Assembly: GCA_963921425.1 (NCBI GenBank)
Contig: OY992836.1
Location: 17,935,614-17,999,613, forward strand
Length of the DNA stretch: 64,000 nucleotides
DNA from: Dryas octopetala
Lineage: Eukaryota; Streptophyta; Magnoliopsida; Rosales; Rosaceae
Direction: 5' to 3'
The notes below the pieces were generated by a model. It ran no database searches. It was not told where the DNA came from and saw only the letters and a program-made list of their open reading frames with translations. The translations under genes and the position numbers were made by a program. The stretch's first letter is position 1. Every line of letters begins with the position of its first letter. Positions 24,335 through 35,865 of the stretch are shown one piece after another.

Positions 24335-25794
24335 TGATGGAACAATTTTGTGGGTTATGGCTAATAAGAGAGTTTTATGCTTCAAAGGCACGTTGTAGCA
24401 ACGCTTTCCTTAAGACACTATTTGCCCCCACTACTAGTGTGCAAAGGGGAATACATAAATATGTTTTTAGGATACAATGAATCCCAACACTTTGCTGTTG
24501 TTGTTATGCGTTTTGCACTCACGAAAACCAACCCCAAACACTAAAAAGAAGGCTTACAAGATGGCTCAAGATCTTAGAATTTAATATGTGCACTATATCA
24601 ATTTCTAGTGGTTTTTGTACAAACATTGATATGACTCTGAAAGCTTTGTAGTGGGAGAATTCTATATTGAAAGTGGAGAACTATTGGATTATTTTCTATA
24701 TATACTATTCTACAGTAAATGGCCTCTTTATATAGAAGTATATGTACCACTTCAAAATGGTATGATGCCCAATCATATCATTTTATTTTGGTCACATTAC
24801 TTCAGTAAAATGTGCCTTTTGAAATGTAATGAAAAGTCACAAAACCTCTTGGCAACTAATCTGCAGATGTCCTTTCCGGATTAATCTTCAATGGGGCATG
24901 CCCCAGTGGGGCACCTCTCACATGAGGTGGGACCCACATAGTTGTGGGTCCCACCTCATGTGAGAGGTGCCCCACTGGGGCATGCCCCATGGAAGACCCT
25001 CTCGTCCTTTCCTCCAACAGGTGCAAACCAAAAGGCACCTTTATATTTTGAAAACATTTCCAACAATCCTCCACTATTTCAAATAATAAAATTTTATTTT
25101 ACAAATATATAAGAAAAAAACATTTTGAAAATTTCTTGAGCAAGATCTTGGAAACTTAGTGCATAAACTAAGGTGTCTTGTGGACTTGAACCTTAGCTTA
25201 GTGAGAATATATCCAAGTTAAGTCAGGATGGCGAAGTAGCTATGCTTTGAACTTGCGATCCTATATGACTTAACCGGACACATTTCACACACTAGCTTTT
25301 TGCTTCTTTTAGTGTTTATAAAAAGCCGACACATGGATTGGCCTTGTGTCTATATCCTATTTCCTGAGTGCTGTAGAGACTAACCTAAGTTGCATAGGGG
25401 GCAGCACCACCCCTGACACGCATATAGGTAAGCATGTAGTACTTTTGTAATTCTAGTACTTTCAACCATGCTTATTAAGATTCATGACTCAACCTCCACC
25501 AACCATTACAGGTACCAAGCACGTTAACTTTGCAATTACTTTGATTAATGTTTTTGCAAGTCTTTTAGTTAATATATCAACCAAATTATGGCCCTATAGA
25601 GTCAACGGATATCAAACCGTCACTCCATCATTCGACTTACATACTTATGTCTAAATACATATTCACTTGCCATTATATTCTTGGCAAAATTAAAGAGCTT
25701 TTGATAGTATGACTATTTATATCCACTTAGGATCCGTCTAATATTTTGACTTGAATTTTATAAGGACATTTCAACTAGTATTCTGTCATTCCTA
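24335..25794 (-). mobile_element. Ty1/Copia fossil: 3' LTR plus end of the pol region
   Basis: Read on the minus strand: the end of the RNase H region (an LVDILTKRLAK-like stretch near 25.55 kb), a polypurine tract (about AGTGGAGGAT) at 25066-25075, then an LTR from 25065 down to 24335 beginning TGTTGGAAATG and ending CCATCA. The 5' part of the element is missing; at 25793 sequence switches to a hAT-like end. Clearly an old, broken copy with several lesions. Confidence 0.7.
24891..24990. repeat. Perfect 48-bp inverted repeat (hairpin) inside the Copia LTR
   Basis: Left arm 24891-24938 begins ATGGGGCATGCCCC; right arm 24943-24990 is its exact reverse complement, with a 4-base loop (TAGT). The arms are GC-rich in an AT-rich setting. 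Confidence 0.95.
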
Positions 25795-26223
25795 GGGATG
25801 GCCATTTTACCTATGGGTTTGGGTACCCGCGGGTACCTACTCTATTAGGGTAGTGTGGGTATGTGTAATTGGGTTAATGGGACGGGTATGGGTATACATG
25901 TTAATACCCGTATAAAAAATGGGCAGGTATGGATAATACCAGTGGTTTATCCAAATCCTCTATTTTAAAATTTAATTTTTTTATTATTAAATTCAAGTAT
26001 AATGAACCTGAAATTTAAATTTAAATTGCAATTAAACTAATGAATGAATAAAAATAGGAAACGGAAAAAACATATGGATCAATTAAACTGAAAAACGTAA
26101 ATTAATTGATCAATTTTTTTTTGTCGAAAACTAATGGATCAATTAAACTATTGCAATATTTGATATATTGCAACATGATTGAAGTAGAGAGCGGAGCCTG
26201 GCCAAAAAAAGTAGGGAGCGAAG

Positions 26224-26291
<68 letters not shown>

Positions 26292-26537
26292 AGACGTTAT
26301 ATAATTGTAATTGTTCATAATAACATGTAACTATGTAACTATATACTGTAAGAGTGGCAAAAAAAAACTATGTACTGTAAGAGCTGATCTTTATTTAAAA
26401 AAAAAAAAAAAACTAAAATCAGGACAAAAACAAAACAGAAATGGTGGGTTTTTGGGTTGGGTTTGGGTAACCCATTACTTTGGTAGGGCGGGTAAGGGTA
26501 ATACTCATTATACTATAGGGTGGGTTACGTGGGTATG
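25793..26537. mobile_element. Truncated non-autonomous hAT-like element
   Basis: Starts TAGGGATGGCCATTTTACC followed by GGGTACCCGCGGGTACC, a typical plant hAT-type end. The interior contains a (GA)n tract, and the right part carries GGGTAACCCATTACTTTGG-like complementary sequence. The right terminus is interrupted by the LTR-like sequence at 26538, so no target duplication can be checked. Confidence 0.55.
26228..26289. repeat. (GA)n microsatellite
   Basis: About 30 uninterrupted AG/GA dinucleotides. An open reading frame across it encodes only RE repeats and is not a gene. Confidence 0.95.
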
Positions 26538-27290
26538 TGTTACACCCCAATCCTGATTAAAATCTAATATCTAGGAGTGAAGCGTGACTTATGTCCTAAT
26601 CGCAGATTAATAAAATTATTTCTACAATTAAGACGTGAAAAAAAAAGAAAATAATATTAAATAAGTGGAGAAGCTAAGTAAAGTGAAAATGAAAAATATA
26701 CTTTATTTAGCAAATTACTGTTCAAAGAGTACCATACTAGATTTTCATCATCTTATATATTACAATTTATTGATGAGCAAACAAAACATAGTATTCCAGC
26801 AAATTCTCTAAATTTCCTTTGGATATTCCACATCATTGGTCATATTTCCGTCACCTGCACGATCTATTAGAGTGTGAGCTTTTAAGGCTCAGTAAGGTAT
26901 AGTAATCCCTCATGGCCAGTTATCACATTTAATCAATGTCTCAGTAAAAGAAAAAAAAATATAGATAATGATTTCAATTATATGCAATGAGAATGTGTGT
27001 ACTCACTCCTTAACCATTTCCGTTGACACATACCCAAAACAAACAGGCCTACACGTTCCATACCGTGCATCCTTCCACTGTGGCCCCGAATGTCCCAAGT
27101 ATGAGCCAACACTCGTCCGTCCCTTAAGCCCAAATATTTTGAATATTATTAATTCCACTTTTTTTCTTCAATAATTCTTCCACAAATCATGAGATCACCA
27201 GGTACATCTCATTTTCTCCATGGTATCTCTAATAATTCACGAGACCACCAAGTTCATCTCCCTCTCTTCTTGGTGTCTCAATTAATTATT
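26538..27290. mobile_element. LTR-like fossil fragment, probably Ty3/Gypsy
   Basis: Begins TGTTACACCCC, the usual start of many plant Gypsy LTRs, at the right break of the hAT-like element. It runs through a TTAAGGCTCAGTAAGGTAT stretch and a GC-richer block with TGTGGCCCCGAATGTCCC. Its right end is not clear and no target duplication was found, so family and limits are tentative. Looks like a remnant of a single LTR. Confidence 0.4.
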
Positions 27291-27299
27291 TTCTTAACC

Positions 27300-27480
27300 T
27301 TGTTCACAATCACACTTTCCTTGTCGCGGTCATTAAGGTAGTTATTCCAAACTTTTATCCTTTTTAGTTGTTTTAAATAATTTTGGGACTAATAAGGAAA
27401 GAAAAATGCATGTATATCTTCTATATATTATGCGTATATATATATATATACAGTTATATCCTTGTGCAGCTCTATATTTT
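27300..27480 (+). repeat. Fragment of MTHFR 3' flank
   Basis: CCTTGTCGCGGTCATTAAGG, TTCCAAACTTTTATCC, TTTTAAATAATTTTGGGAC and ATATCTTCTATATATTA match 48895-49040 and, less well, 42870-42970, all in the same orientation. No MTHFR coding sequence precedes it here. Confidence 0.75.
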
Positions 27481-27978
27481 TATATTGGTTAATCCTTTTT
27501 TAATATAATCTTAATTTCTTTATTATAAATATTGAACACATTTTTATTCAACAATGGATAATAAAATTTGAGTTTTAATAAACAAAAAACAACCCTCGAA
27601 TTCAAACTCTCAGAAATCTTGTGAGCAAAAAGAGACAGGATCCGAGAAATGTTAATATATATTTTTTACTGACCATAAAATGGAAACCAGGATTTTGATC
27701 TTTAAAGCAGTGATAGTGTAAAGTAACATTGGAGACAAAGCTTGTGGCTTGAGAAGTACACGTGGTGCATTCCTGGTGTGGTGTTAAGAACAGTCAGAGG
27801 GTGAACAGTGAAAAGGGTATGAGACTCACCAAATTAGATGTCAATGATAACTCGTTGAAGTGGAAAGCGTGGACAAATCTCATTGTTAATGGAAGCGTGC
27901 TAGAAATCTAAACTGTCAGTTAGTTTTAATTGCAATTTTCGACTCTGCATCTTAAATACATCAAACAAAGGAGGAGGC

Positions 27979-30900
27979 TCAAGGGTAGACAGAGTTGAAA
28001 TCAAAGGAAGTGACACATGCCAAGTACTGATTAGAAATTGACAGGATTTCACCAAAAACCACCCAACTAGGTTTCTCGCCGAATACTAGCAATGAACAGG
28101 AAGGATGCAGCCAAACATGTTGCCCCGTCAATGCCACTTCATAACCAAGTTGATCATATCCTGAGAACATAGCTACATTCTCTGCAAGGGAAGAAAGTAT
28201 AACCATTTTCAAATGTTTATCACAATCAGTTGATTTATGTGGATCCCATATGCCAGTTACCAGTTATTATCATGTTCAGTTCATGTTTTAAGGCAAGACT
28301 CTAATTCCTCAACTGTGTCTTTGCATATCCTCATAGTTTTGGCATTGATGCTGTTTTCCCAACACCACATGTTTTTCTTCTCTCGAGTTAAAGCATCCCA
28401 CTCCTTGTATACAGTAAGAAGGGTAAAAAGGTCACCATCACGATGGCAAATATGCACCTTCTTACAGTCTGACCTGAGTTTTTCTTCATCATTACCAACT
28501 CTGAAAAAAATTCTACTGGCATTTGCCATTACAGCTGCAAGAACTAGACCCTCCTTACGCAAGTTATGAAGAAAACAACCAAGAATTAATTTACCAAGCC
28601 GACTCAACACCCAAGTTAACCAAGTAATGACCATCCTCAGTTAATTCAAAAACACCATTGTTTTGCTTAACAGCTCCTAACTGAACAAGATTCCTGATGG
28701 CCATGTCAGTAGCTTCGGTGGTACATCAACAAATTCAAAATCTTGTAAATTCTTGATGCCCAAAGCCAAAATCCTCAAAACTGCTACACCAAGATGAACT
28801 CTACGGATCTCAGGTTCCTCACAAGGAGGCATCAACTGATCAAAATCATATTGTGAGTACAGTCTATAACTTATTCCAGGTTCTGTTCTTCCAGCACGGC
28901 CAGTTCTTTGAGTAGCAGAACTCTGACTGACCCTGCAAACTTTGAGAACAGTCATCCCGGTTTTAGGTTCAAATTTGCTTTCTTTAACCATACCAGAATC
29001 AATCACATACTTTACCCCAGAAATTGTAAGGGTAGTTCTGGAAACATTAAATTGTTCCTTAAAAGAAAGTTTTCCGTGCAACGGTAATGCAATTGCACCG
29101 GGAGCTATAAACTTCTCACAAGCCCATTCTACTTCATTCTGGGAAGTCAAAAAGGCAAGAATCGTCCCTTCTTTCTCTGTTCTGTGTACCTCTGTTGCCA
29201 TCCTCACCACATCTGAAACATAGGAAGCAACATCACCAGCCGCTCCTTCAGTGACGGGGTACATATTTAACATCAACTGGAAAGTTCCTCCCGACCACAT
29301 GAAAAATTCCACGTTCATAAAAATAGTCTGAGAGCATCTTTGCATCAGCTGTTGCAGACATTATAATAAGCCGTAAATTTGACCTTCGCCTTAGCAAACC
29401 TTTGACTAATGCCAAAAGGAGGTCAGTATTCAAGCTCATCCTGAGCCTCATCAACTATATATGATGCTCCAGACAGATTCGTATCATTCATTTAGTGCTG
29501 CAGTAAACAGTGGTCTGTCATGTATATTACCTTAGAAGCGAACTCCTGCCCTGACAAAAATGTCGGATGACATGATATTGAGTTTTCTCCGTAGCATCCA
29601 CTACTTTCTTCTCTGACCCTTCGTGCCAAAGACATGGCAGCAATCTTGTGGGGCTGAGTACATATAAATATACAATAGACTGCTCAGCAGCAATTCCAGA
29701 ATCAGCAAGAAACTGAACCAACTGTGTACTCTTCCCTGAACCAGTCTCTCCGATCAACACCATTACCTGTACAGATACTAGTTAGAAAGAACTCAGAAGG
29801 CAAAACGACGAATCCAAAATTCGAAATAGCAACCTATATGTTAGATATTTATTACTACAGTACAGCGGCCACAATTGAGCTTAATTAAGGAAGTCAAATC
29901 ACTACTCAGTGCTTGCAAAATATAATAACCTACAATGCAAATAAGTATTGTTTCAAATGATTCATGTCTCAATACATGCTTTAACATTTGTTTTTATAAT
30001 CATAGAATGTACCACATGAATTGATAAAAGTGCACAAAGCATAACCTATATGAAAAATCAATCATGTGGGGTTTAATCAAGAGTAAGGCTCATTCACCTC
30101 ACATTAAAAGTAAGGGAAATTGAACTCAATGGTCTATTTTTTTAACAAATTGTTTTTTATGACCAAATTGTTCAAAAAAATTGATCATTTAAGTTCAATT
30201 TCCCTGAAGTAAACACAACAAAAATAAAAGCAGTAAAATTCACAACAACGATAGCTAATCAACCCCAAAAAAACAAAACATGGAAATACAATCGACCCCC
30301 AAATTGAAAAGAATTACACAACAATAGTTTACCATATTCATATTATACCTGCTGGGTATTAATTTGCTGAAGAAGTTGATGCCTATAAGCATAAATGGGC
30401 AATCCCGCAACATCAAGCTCAGAATTCGACTCCAATCGGAAACTACCCCAAATTTGAAAACTTTCACGCCATTTCACGACACTCCTCCAACCCCTCCTTC
30501 CCATCAAGATGAGCAAGAATACAATGCATCCCAGACTTGAACTCTCTAACCCTACTCTCAACGTACCAATTCCAACTCGATCCCGAGGCCCTTCTTCGTC
30601 CCAGAGAACACCTTGAAATTCCAGAAGCTGTTCGGCTTCTGAAGCAACTTGGTAACACACTCGAGTTCGTCGGACAACCGCTCGCGCTTCGCCTCCCATT
30701 TCTTCACCTCTTCGCTGTCGATTAACCTCCTAATTCAGTCTGCGAACAGAGCCTTGAGCCGGTTCCGGAGCTCCACGAGATCGGACGGCACAGAGACGAT
30801 CCGGTTCAGGTTGGGAGAGAAATTGTGGACCCGGTCGAGCCGCTTCTCCCAGAAGTAGACGAGGGCCGCGAGCTCGTCGGGCTAGGAAACCGGAGGTTTC

Positions 30901-31010
30901 TGTCGTCGGAGAGAAGCTCGACGATGAAACTGAAACTGTCGGGGGTCGGTGCTGGTGGTGGTGGTTCGGCGGGTAAGAGCGTTGCCGAAAAGGGTATGAT
31001 TGGCTCATGG
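27979..31010 (-). pseudogene. Broken DEAH11/DEAH12-like RNA helicase (N-terminal half only)
   Basis: Pieces of a plant DEAH11/12-type helicase (DEAH helicase plus C-terminal RING-IBR-RING) lie in order on the minus strand. From 31.0 kb: the N-terminal region in shifted frames (a VHNFSPNLNRIVSVPSDLVE stretch), then AGLPIYAYRHQLLQQI, Walker A in LIGETGSGKSTQLVQFL near 29.73 kb, VDEAQ in place of DEAH near 29.45 kb with a frame break, SATADAKMLSDYF, RTGRAGRTEPG (motif VI) near 28.9 kb, and the helicase-associated part (LGKLILGCFLHNLRKEGLV) down to about 27.98 kb. Frameshifts, stops and internal losses occur throughout, one of them around the LAETSLTI region. The whole C-terminal half with the ubiquitin-ligase domains is absent. 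It is not translatable as one protein. The N-terminal end sits head to head with the KEN-domain gene, 560 bp away. Confidence 0.88.
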
Positions 31011-31570
31011 CATCGAAAGCAACAAAAAAACCCGAGGGAGACTGAGAATTTTGGGGGGAGTACGTTCTAAGCCTTTATGAGGACTTAGGCTAAACAATTT
31101 TGTATTTACGATGGATCCGGTCTCGATCAAATGCCTCCCTCAATAACTTCATCTTCTTATTCTCACACCTAACATGCACCTTCCACTATTTCCTCCCACT
31201 CATGCAATTTTGAATTACCCATCACAATTACCCCCTCCACCTACTCTATCTGCATCGTATTTACTATGCATCGACTCATGTCTCTTCATCTGTCTCTTCA
31301 TCGTACAAACTTTAATACCAGAGTTTCATTAATTAAGGGCGTTCCCTCAACTCTGCCATTATTAAAAGTAGTTGTGCTCCGGCCATAATTAACCTGTCTC
31401 TCTCTCCCTCTATAAAATTCTCTATATTTTCCGTTCATTTCTCCCATTGCTGAAATAGTACGTAGTTGCTGCATCTCTTGCTTAGTTGCTTCTCTTGTTT
31501 TTCTGTCTAGCTGCATCTCTTGCTTCTCTTGTTTTTCTCTCTTGGTTCTCTAGTATTGCTGCATCTCTAT

Positions 31571-33342
31571 ATGGATCCTAATTATACCGGAGTAAGTGCA
31601 ACCTCACCCGCTGCTTGCTTTGTTTAAAAGTACGTAGATGCTCTTTGTAGAGCACTAGCTAGGTAAGCATGCAGAGGTGTTTTCCCATTTTTGAAAAAAA
31701 AAAAAAAAAAAAAGGAGGTGTTTTCCCATTTCGACTCTCAGCTTTCTATGTCATCATTTTTTGTCCGTTGGAAGCATCTTATGAACCTATGCTGGTTCCT
31801 TTGGTATTGAGATCAGATGAAGCTAATCTATTAACAGATTTCTCTCTTGCCACTTCTATTTTTCTAGCTCCTTAATTTGTTTTTCTGGTTCCGTAGTTAT
31901 AATTGCTTGATACACTTTCTGCAAACTGCCATTATTTGTTGTTGTCTCTTTGACATTTTTTTACATATTAGATTATAGTTCATGGATTATATATTAACAA
32001 TTTACTTTATATTTTATCTACAGCTTATTTTGTTGGGATACGCTATGGATATTGATCAGCGTTTTCACCACGATTTGCCTGATGTCAACACAGGCAAGCT
32101 ATTTTTTGAGCAAGGTGTAGAGGCTAATGTTTTATTACACGTACGGCCGAAAAACGATCCATCTACTTATCACTTAAAAGAATGGAGTGTGGGGCCGGCC
32201 AGAAAGTTCTTACTGGCATACATGGGCGCACAAGAGTTATCAAGAACTCAGGAACTCTTAGTTACTGAGTTTGCTGAATTTACTTTATCGGATTTTCTTA
32301 AGCGTGATGACTTTTGTTTTAGAGTGGGTTCAGTGACTAGATCTAGACATCTGTCACCAGCATTGGCGAATTATTTAAGGTAATTATTTTATTATTTTTT
32401 GTTTTTATTTTTATTTTTTTAGATCTAGACGTTTGTCTCCCTCTTCTCTTCTCGGTCTTCCTCCCCTTTTCATTCTTTTTTCTTGTTTGATGTAAGGGAT
32501 CTAATAACATGATTCAATTTTTTACAACCCACCCTTCGGGAATGCAATAAACATAATCCTTACTAATTTGTTTTTGTAGGGATGTTCTTAATGCCATATT
32601 ATATATTATGTTCAAGTTAAGTGGATACCACGGAAATATATGTGCTAAGAATATATTCTTAGGACCCAGTGTTGGTACTATGGCGAAATTAGGAATTTTC
32701 AATATCAACAATCGAAACGTGGATATTTATACTTACTGTCAAATGATAAAAAAAGAGGTGTTAAATCGTTGCCCCAATGATGAATTACAATGCTTCATTG
32801 ACAGCCTCCAAGTCCAGCAAGCACCATATTCTCATCCAATTGTCCGAAATTCTATTAATAACCCAATATTGTTTGATCCAGAGCAAAGAGTGAAGTACAG
32901 ATCATCATCTTGGCTCAAGCTCCAAGATGTAAAAAAGAGTGAGACTGATCGCTATCAATTTTTTGTTGATGAGTTGAAAACAAGGTTGCGCAGAGTTAAG
33001 GTACATTGGGTTGAAAGTATACGAGTTGAGAAGAACAATAGAGAGCGTATAAACATATGCGCTTGGGATTGCCTGACATATAAATTCATTATGGAGAATA
33101 ATGAAGAAGAGAAGAATGAAGAGGAAGATGACAGAAAAGTGCCATACCAGTCCTATGCGCCTCTTGATTTTCTGAGGTTCAGTAGAAATTTGTATCAGCA
33201 TTACAGCTTCCTGGGATTTGAGGCCCTTGATGACTATTGCACTGGTCAGTATCCTCATTACTTGGGTGTGTTCCACAAGTTAATGAGTGAAAATATGTTT
33301 TTTATTGCAACTAATCATGCGGATGGCCGAGAATATCTTTGA
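31571..33342 (+). CDS. Pseudokinase-KEN protein: dead kinase lobe plus RNase L/IRE1-type RNase domain
   Basis: Three exons (31571-31591, 32024-32379, 32580-33342) join in phase to give 379 residues. There is no signal peptide, transmembrane segment, luminal sensor or ankyrin repeat, so it is probably cytosolic or nuclear. Residues about 120-220 resemble a kinase C-lobe, but HRDLKxxN has become HGNICAKN (143-150) and DFG has become GIF (164-166). From about 285 a KEN domain follows: W288, D322, R328, N329 and H333 in DFLRFSRNLYQH, the same spacing as D661-R667-H672 of human RNase L (DLLKFIRNLGEH), then YPHYLGVFHKLM matching FPDLVIYVYTKL. An acidic insert (298-310) lies between W and D. The first exon is tiny (7 residues); if it is wrong, translation could begin at M15 (32045). 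The pyrimidine-rich leader just upstream repeats GCATCTCTTGCTT. Fold assignment is by eye; the function, RNA cleavage, is inferred. Confidence 0.72.
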
Positions 33343-35865
33343 TGTTTTTGTTGCAGTTTTATTTCTTTATGTTGTTGAACTTTTGTAATATCCTTATGTT
33401 TTATTTATGTTGTAGTTTTTGTTTTTTGACAATTATGTTGTAGTTTTTGTTGTTTGTAGTTCAGGATGAATTTAGTTGAACTTTTGTAATATACATCCTC
33501 ATATTTTCTTAATAGTTTATTTGTGTCTCGAGATGAATACACTATGTAATTTTATGTGTTTGAGATGAATGATAGATACGTTTTTAACAAATAAAATAAT
33601 AAACATACTTGTATGTAGAAGATATAGAAAATTATGGATCTATTGTGTTAAGGACAAATTAAGATCCAAATACATTAGATTATTAGAATACAGAGTGTTC
33701 TGGAATGTTGGAGTCTTGGAGATAGTTTGAAATTATCAAACACAACGATGTCTCTCTCCGTAACTAGACAACCAAATTTTGTGAAGGGAGTGAAGGGACA
33801 AAGCCTGCTGTCAGCCTGTCAACAACTGCTTCCCCTAATTGGACTAAATTATTTTTGTGCACATGTGCCGAAGTGGGGGCCCATCCTCCCTTGAGCCTAA
33901 GGCGCACGTAGTAGTATCCCAAAAGGCTGACATGGGTGGGCCAACTGGGCCCAATAAAAAAAGTACAAGTGGGCCTTTACTGCCCAAAAGGAATTCTGCT
34001 TTTGGGAGCCTTGATTATCTGTGGCCTCGGCAGCAGATTATTGTGTGCCAGAGACACGTGATTTTTTTTTTTTTTGTGTGTTGTACAAGAGACACGTGAT
34101 TACTATAGAAAGAAAGAGACAAACAGAGAGTAAAACTCCACTCTTTTTTTTTACCAAAAAGAAAAACAAAAAAGAGAGTAAAAGCGTGATTCGGATAATG
34201 ACGTCATACGGGGCCCATATCGTGGTTGTAGTCGTCGTCGGATTTTGCTCGCCTTTAGCTTGCCTGCCTTTTCTTGCCTTTTGATTGATCATCACATAAG
34301 TGGGGAAGAAGAAGGCATACCAATTAATTGGTGCATTTTATTAAAAAACAATTCATGCTGATGTGGAGAAATAAAACCCGTTAGATCAAATGAAGGGTGG
34401 TAAGACAGAGAACTAAAGGCAGACAATCTCAATCCCTCTTTCAGCTTTGCTATGATTTTTATGTACTAGTAGTTGTCACACTTTGGCCTTAGCTAACAAT
34501 ATAAGAATCACAATCTTACCATATAAGATATCTCATAAAATTTCAATTTTTTTAACGTGTACGTATAATTTTCAATTTAAATCAATGTACAAATTACAAA
34601 AAAATAAAAAAAACTCAATTACCCACCCAACCTCGTCGTTACAAAAAAAAAAAAATTATCAATGATCAACTAAACAGGTGGAGACCACCACAAGCCCATC
34701 TGCACACAACTTTGAATTTAGATCTCACATCTTTTTTTCCACAAACTTCCATTTGTCTACCTATTAAAAAATTTACAATTTTGATTCTTTCGAACCATTT
34801 GTAGATTGAATTAATTCACTTTAGATTTAGATTATTTATAATGATCGAGATGATTTTAATTATATTTTAATTGTCACCTTGGTCATAATGTAATGAGTGC
34901 CAATTTAATTAGGACTAATTACAAATAAATTAATAAAACTTTTCACAATTCCATTTTAATCAATGCACTTTTTCATAATTTCATTTTAGGCACTATTGAC
35001 CAAAATGAAAAAAAAAATTACAATAAATTAATAAACATACAATACTATCTAATTTAGATTTGTAATAGATTTATTTTTTATTGCTACGCAGTAAAACGGC
35101 TAAAAGTTTAGCTCCTAGATCATACAAAACCCGGGATCTAAACCCTAAGCCATAAACTCCAAAATCCTAATTCTAAACCCTAAACTCGAAACTTCATTTA
35201 TATATCATGCATACCATTTTTAAACCCTAAACTAAATTAAGGGCAACGTTATAATTTTACGCTCATAAATAATGAAAAAAAAAAAGAAGAAGGGCAAATT
35301 GGTAATTTCTAATGCACTAAAATACATGACATCATCAAGTGGATTAAGTTTTGTGACTAAAATGTAATTTCTCAAAATATATCATTGACTAATATGAAAT
35401 ATGAAATTTTGTATTGATCTATTTGTAATATTAAAACTTTTTTGTAATTTTGTAATTTAATTATTTTGTAATAGAAGGCCCAAACACACCGAGAATGCAA
35501 TAGAAGGCCTACTTAATGCTTCCTGATCATTCTCGATAATTCTCTACCTTGATATTGTGACCCAAATGAGATCCAAATTTTGTGACCCAAAACTCATTTT
35601 GGGTCTTAAATAGGAGAATTTTTTATCTGTAACCGATACATTGTTATGTGGTGCAACCAATCCAACGTGTAATGGTATTGTTGGACGATATGTTTATCTA
35701 TCCTAGGGTATAATATTAATACATTCACCCATATTATGACATGTTGGATTAATCACACCATGTGGCGGTGTATCGGTCGCACTGAAAAATCTCTCCTCAA
35801 ATAGTGATAAAATATGGGTATCAAGTTTTGCTACACCAATGATGATGAAACTCAATTTAGGTTAG
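33343..35865. other. Intergenic region without recognised gene
   Basis: The first 250 bp are probably the KEN gene 3' UTR. The rest is AT-rich. Two ACACGTGATT words (CACGTG core) occur near 34053 and 34093. Diverged low-complexity and telomere-like AAACCCTAA words occur near 35140-35230. No open frame resembles a known protein. Confidence 0.4.

Noticed and set aside
30537-31070. Plus-strand frames overlapping the helicase relic
   Set aside because: Antisense shadows of the GC-rich DEAH11/12 N-terminal region.
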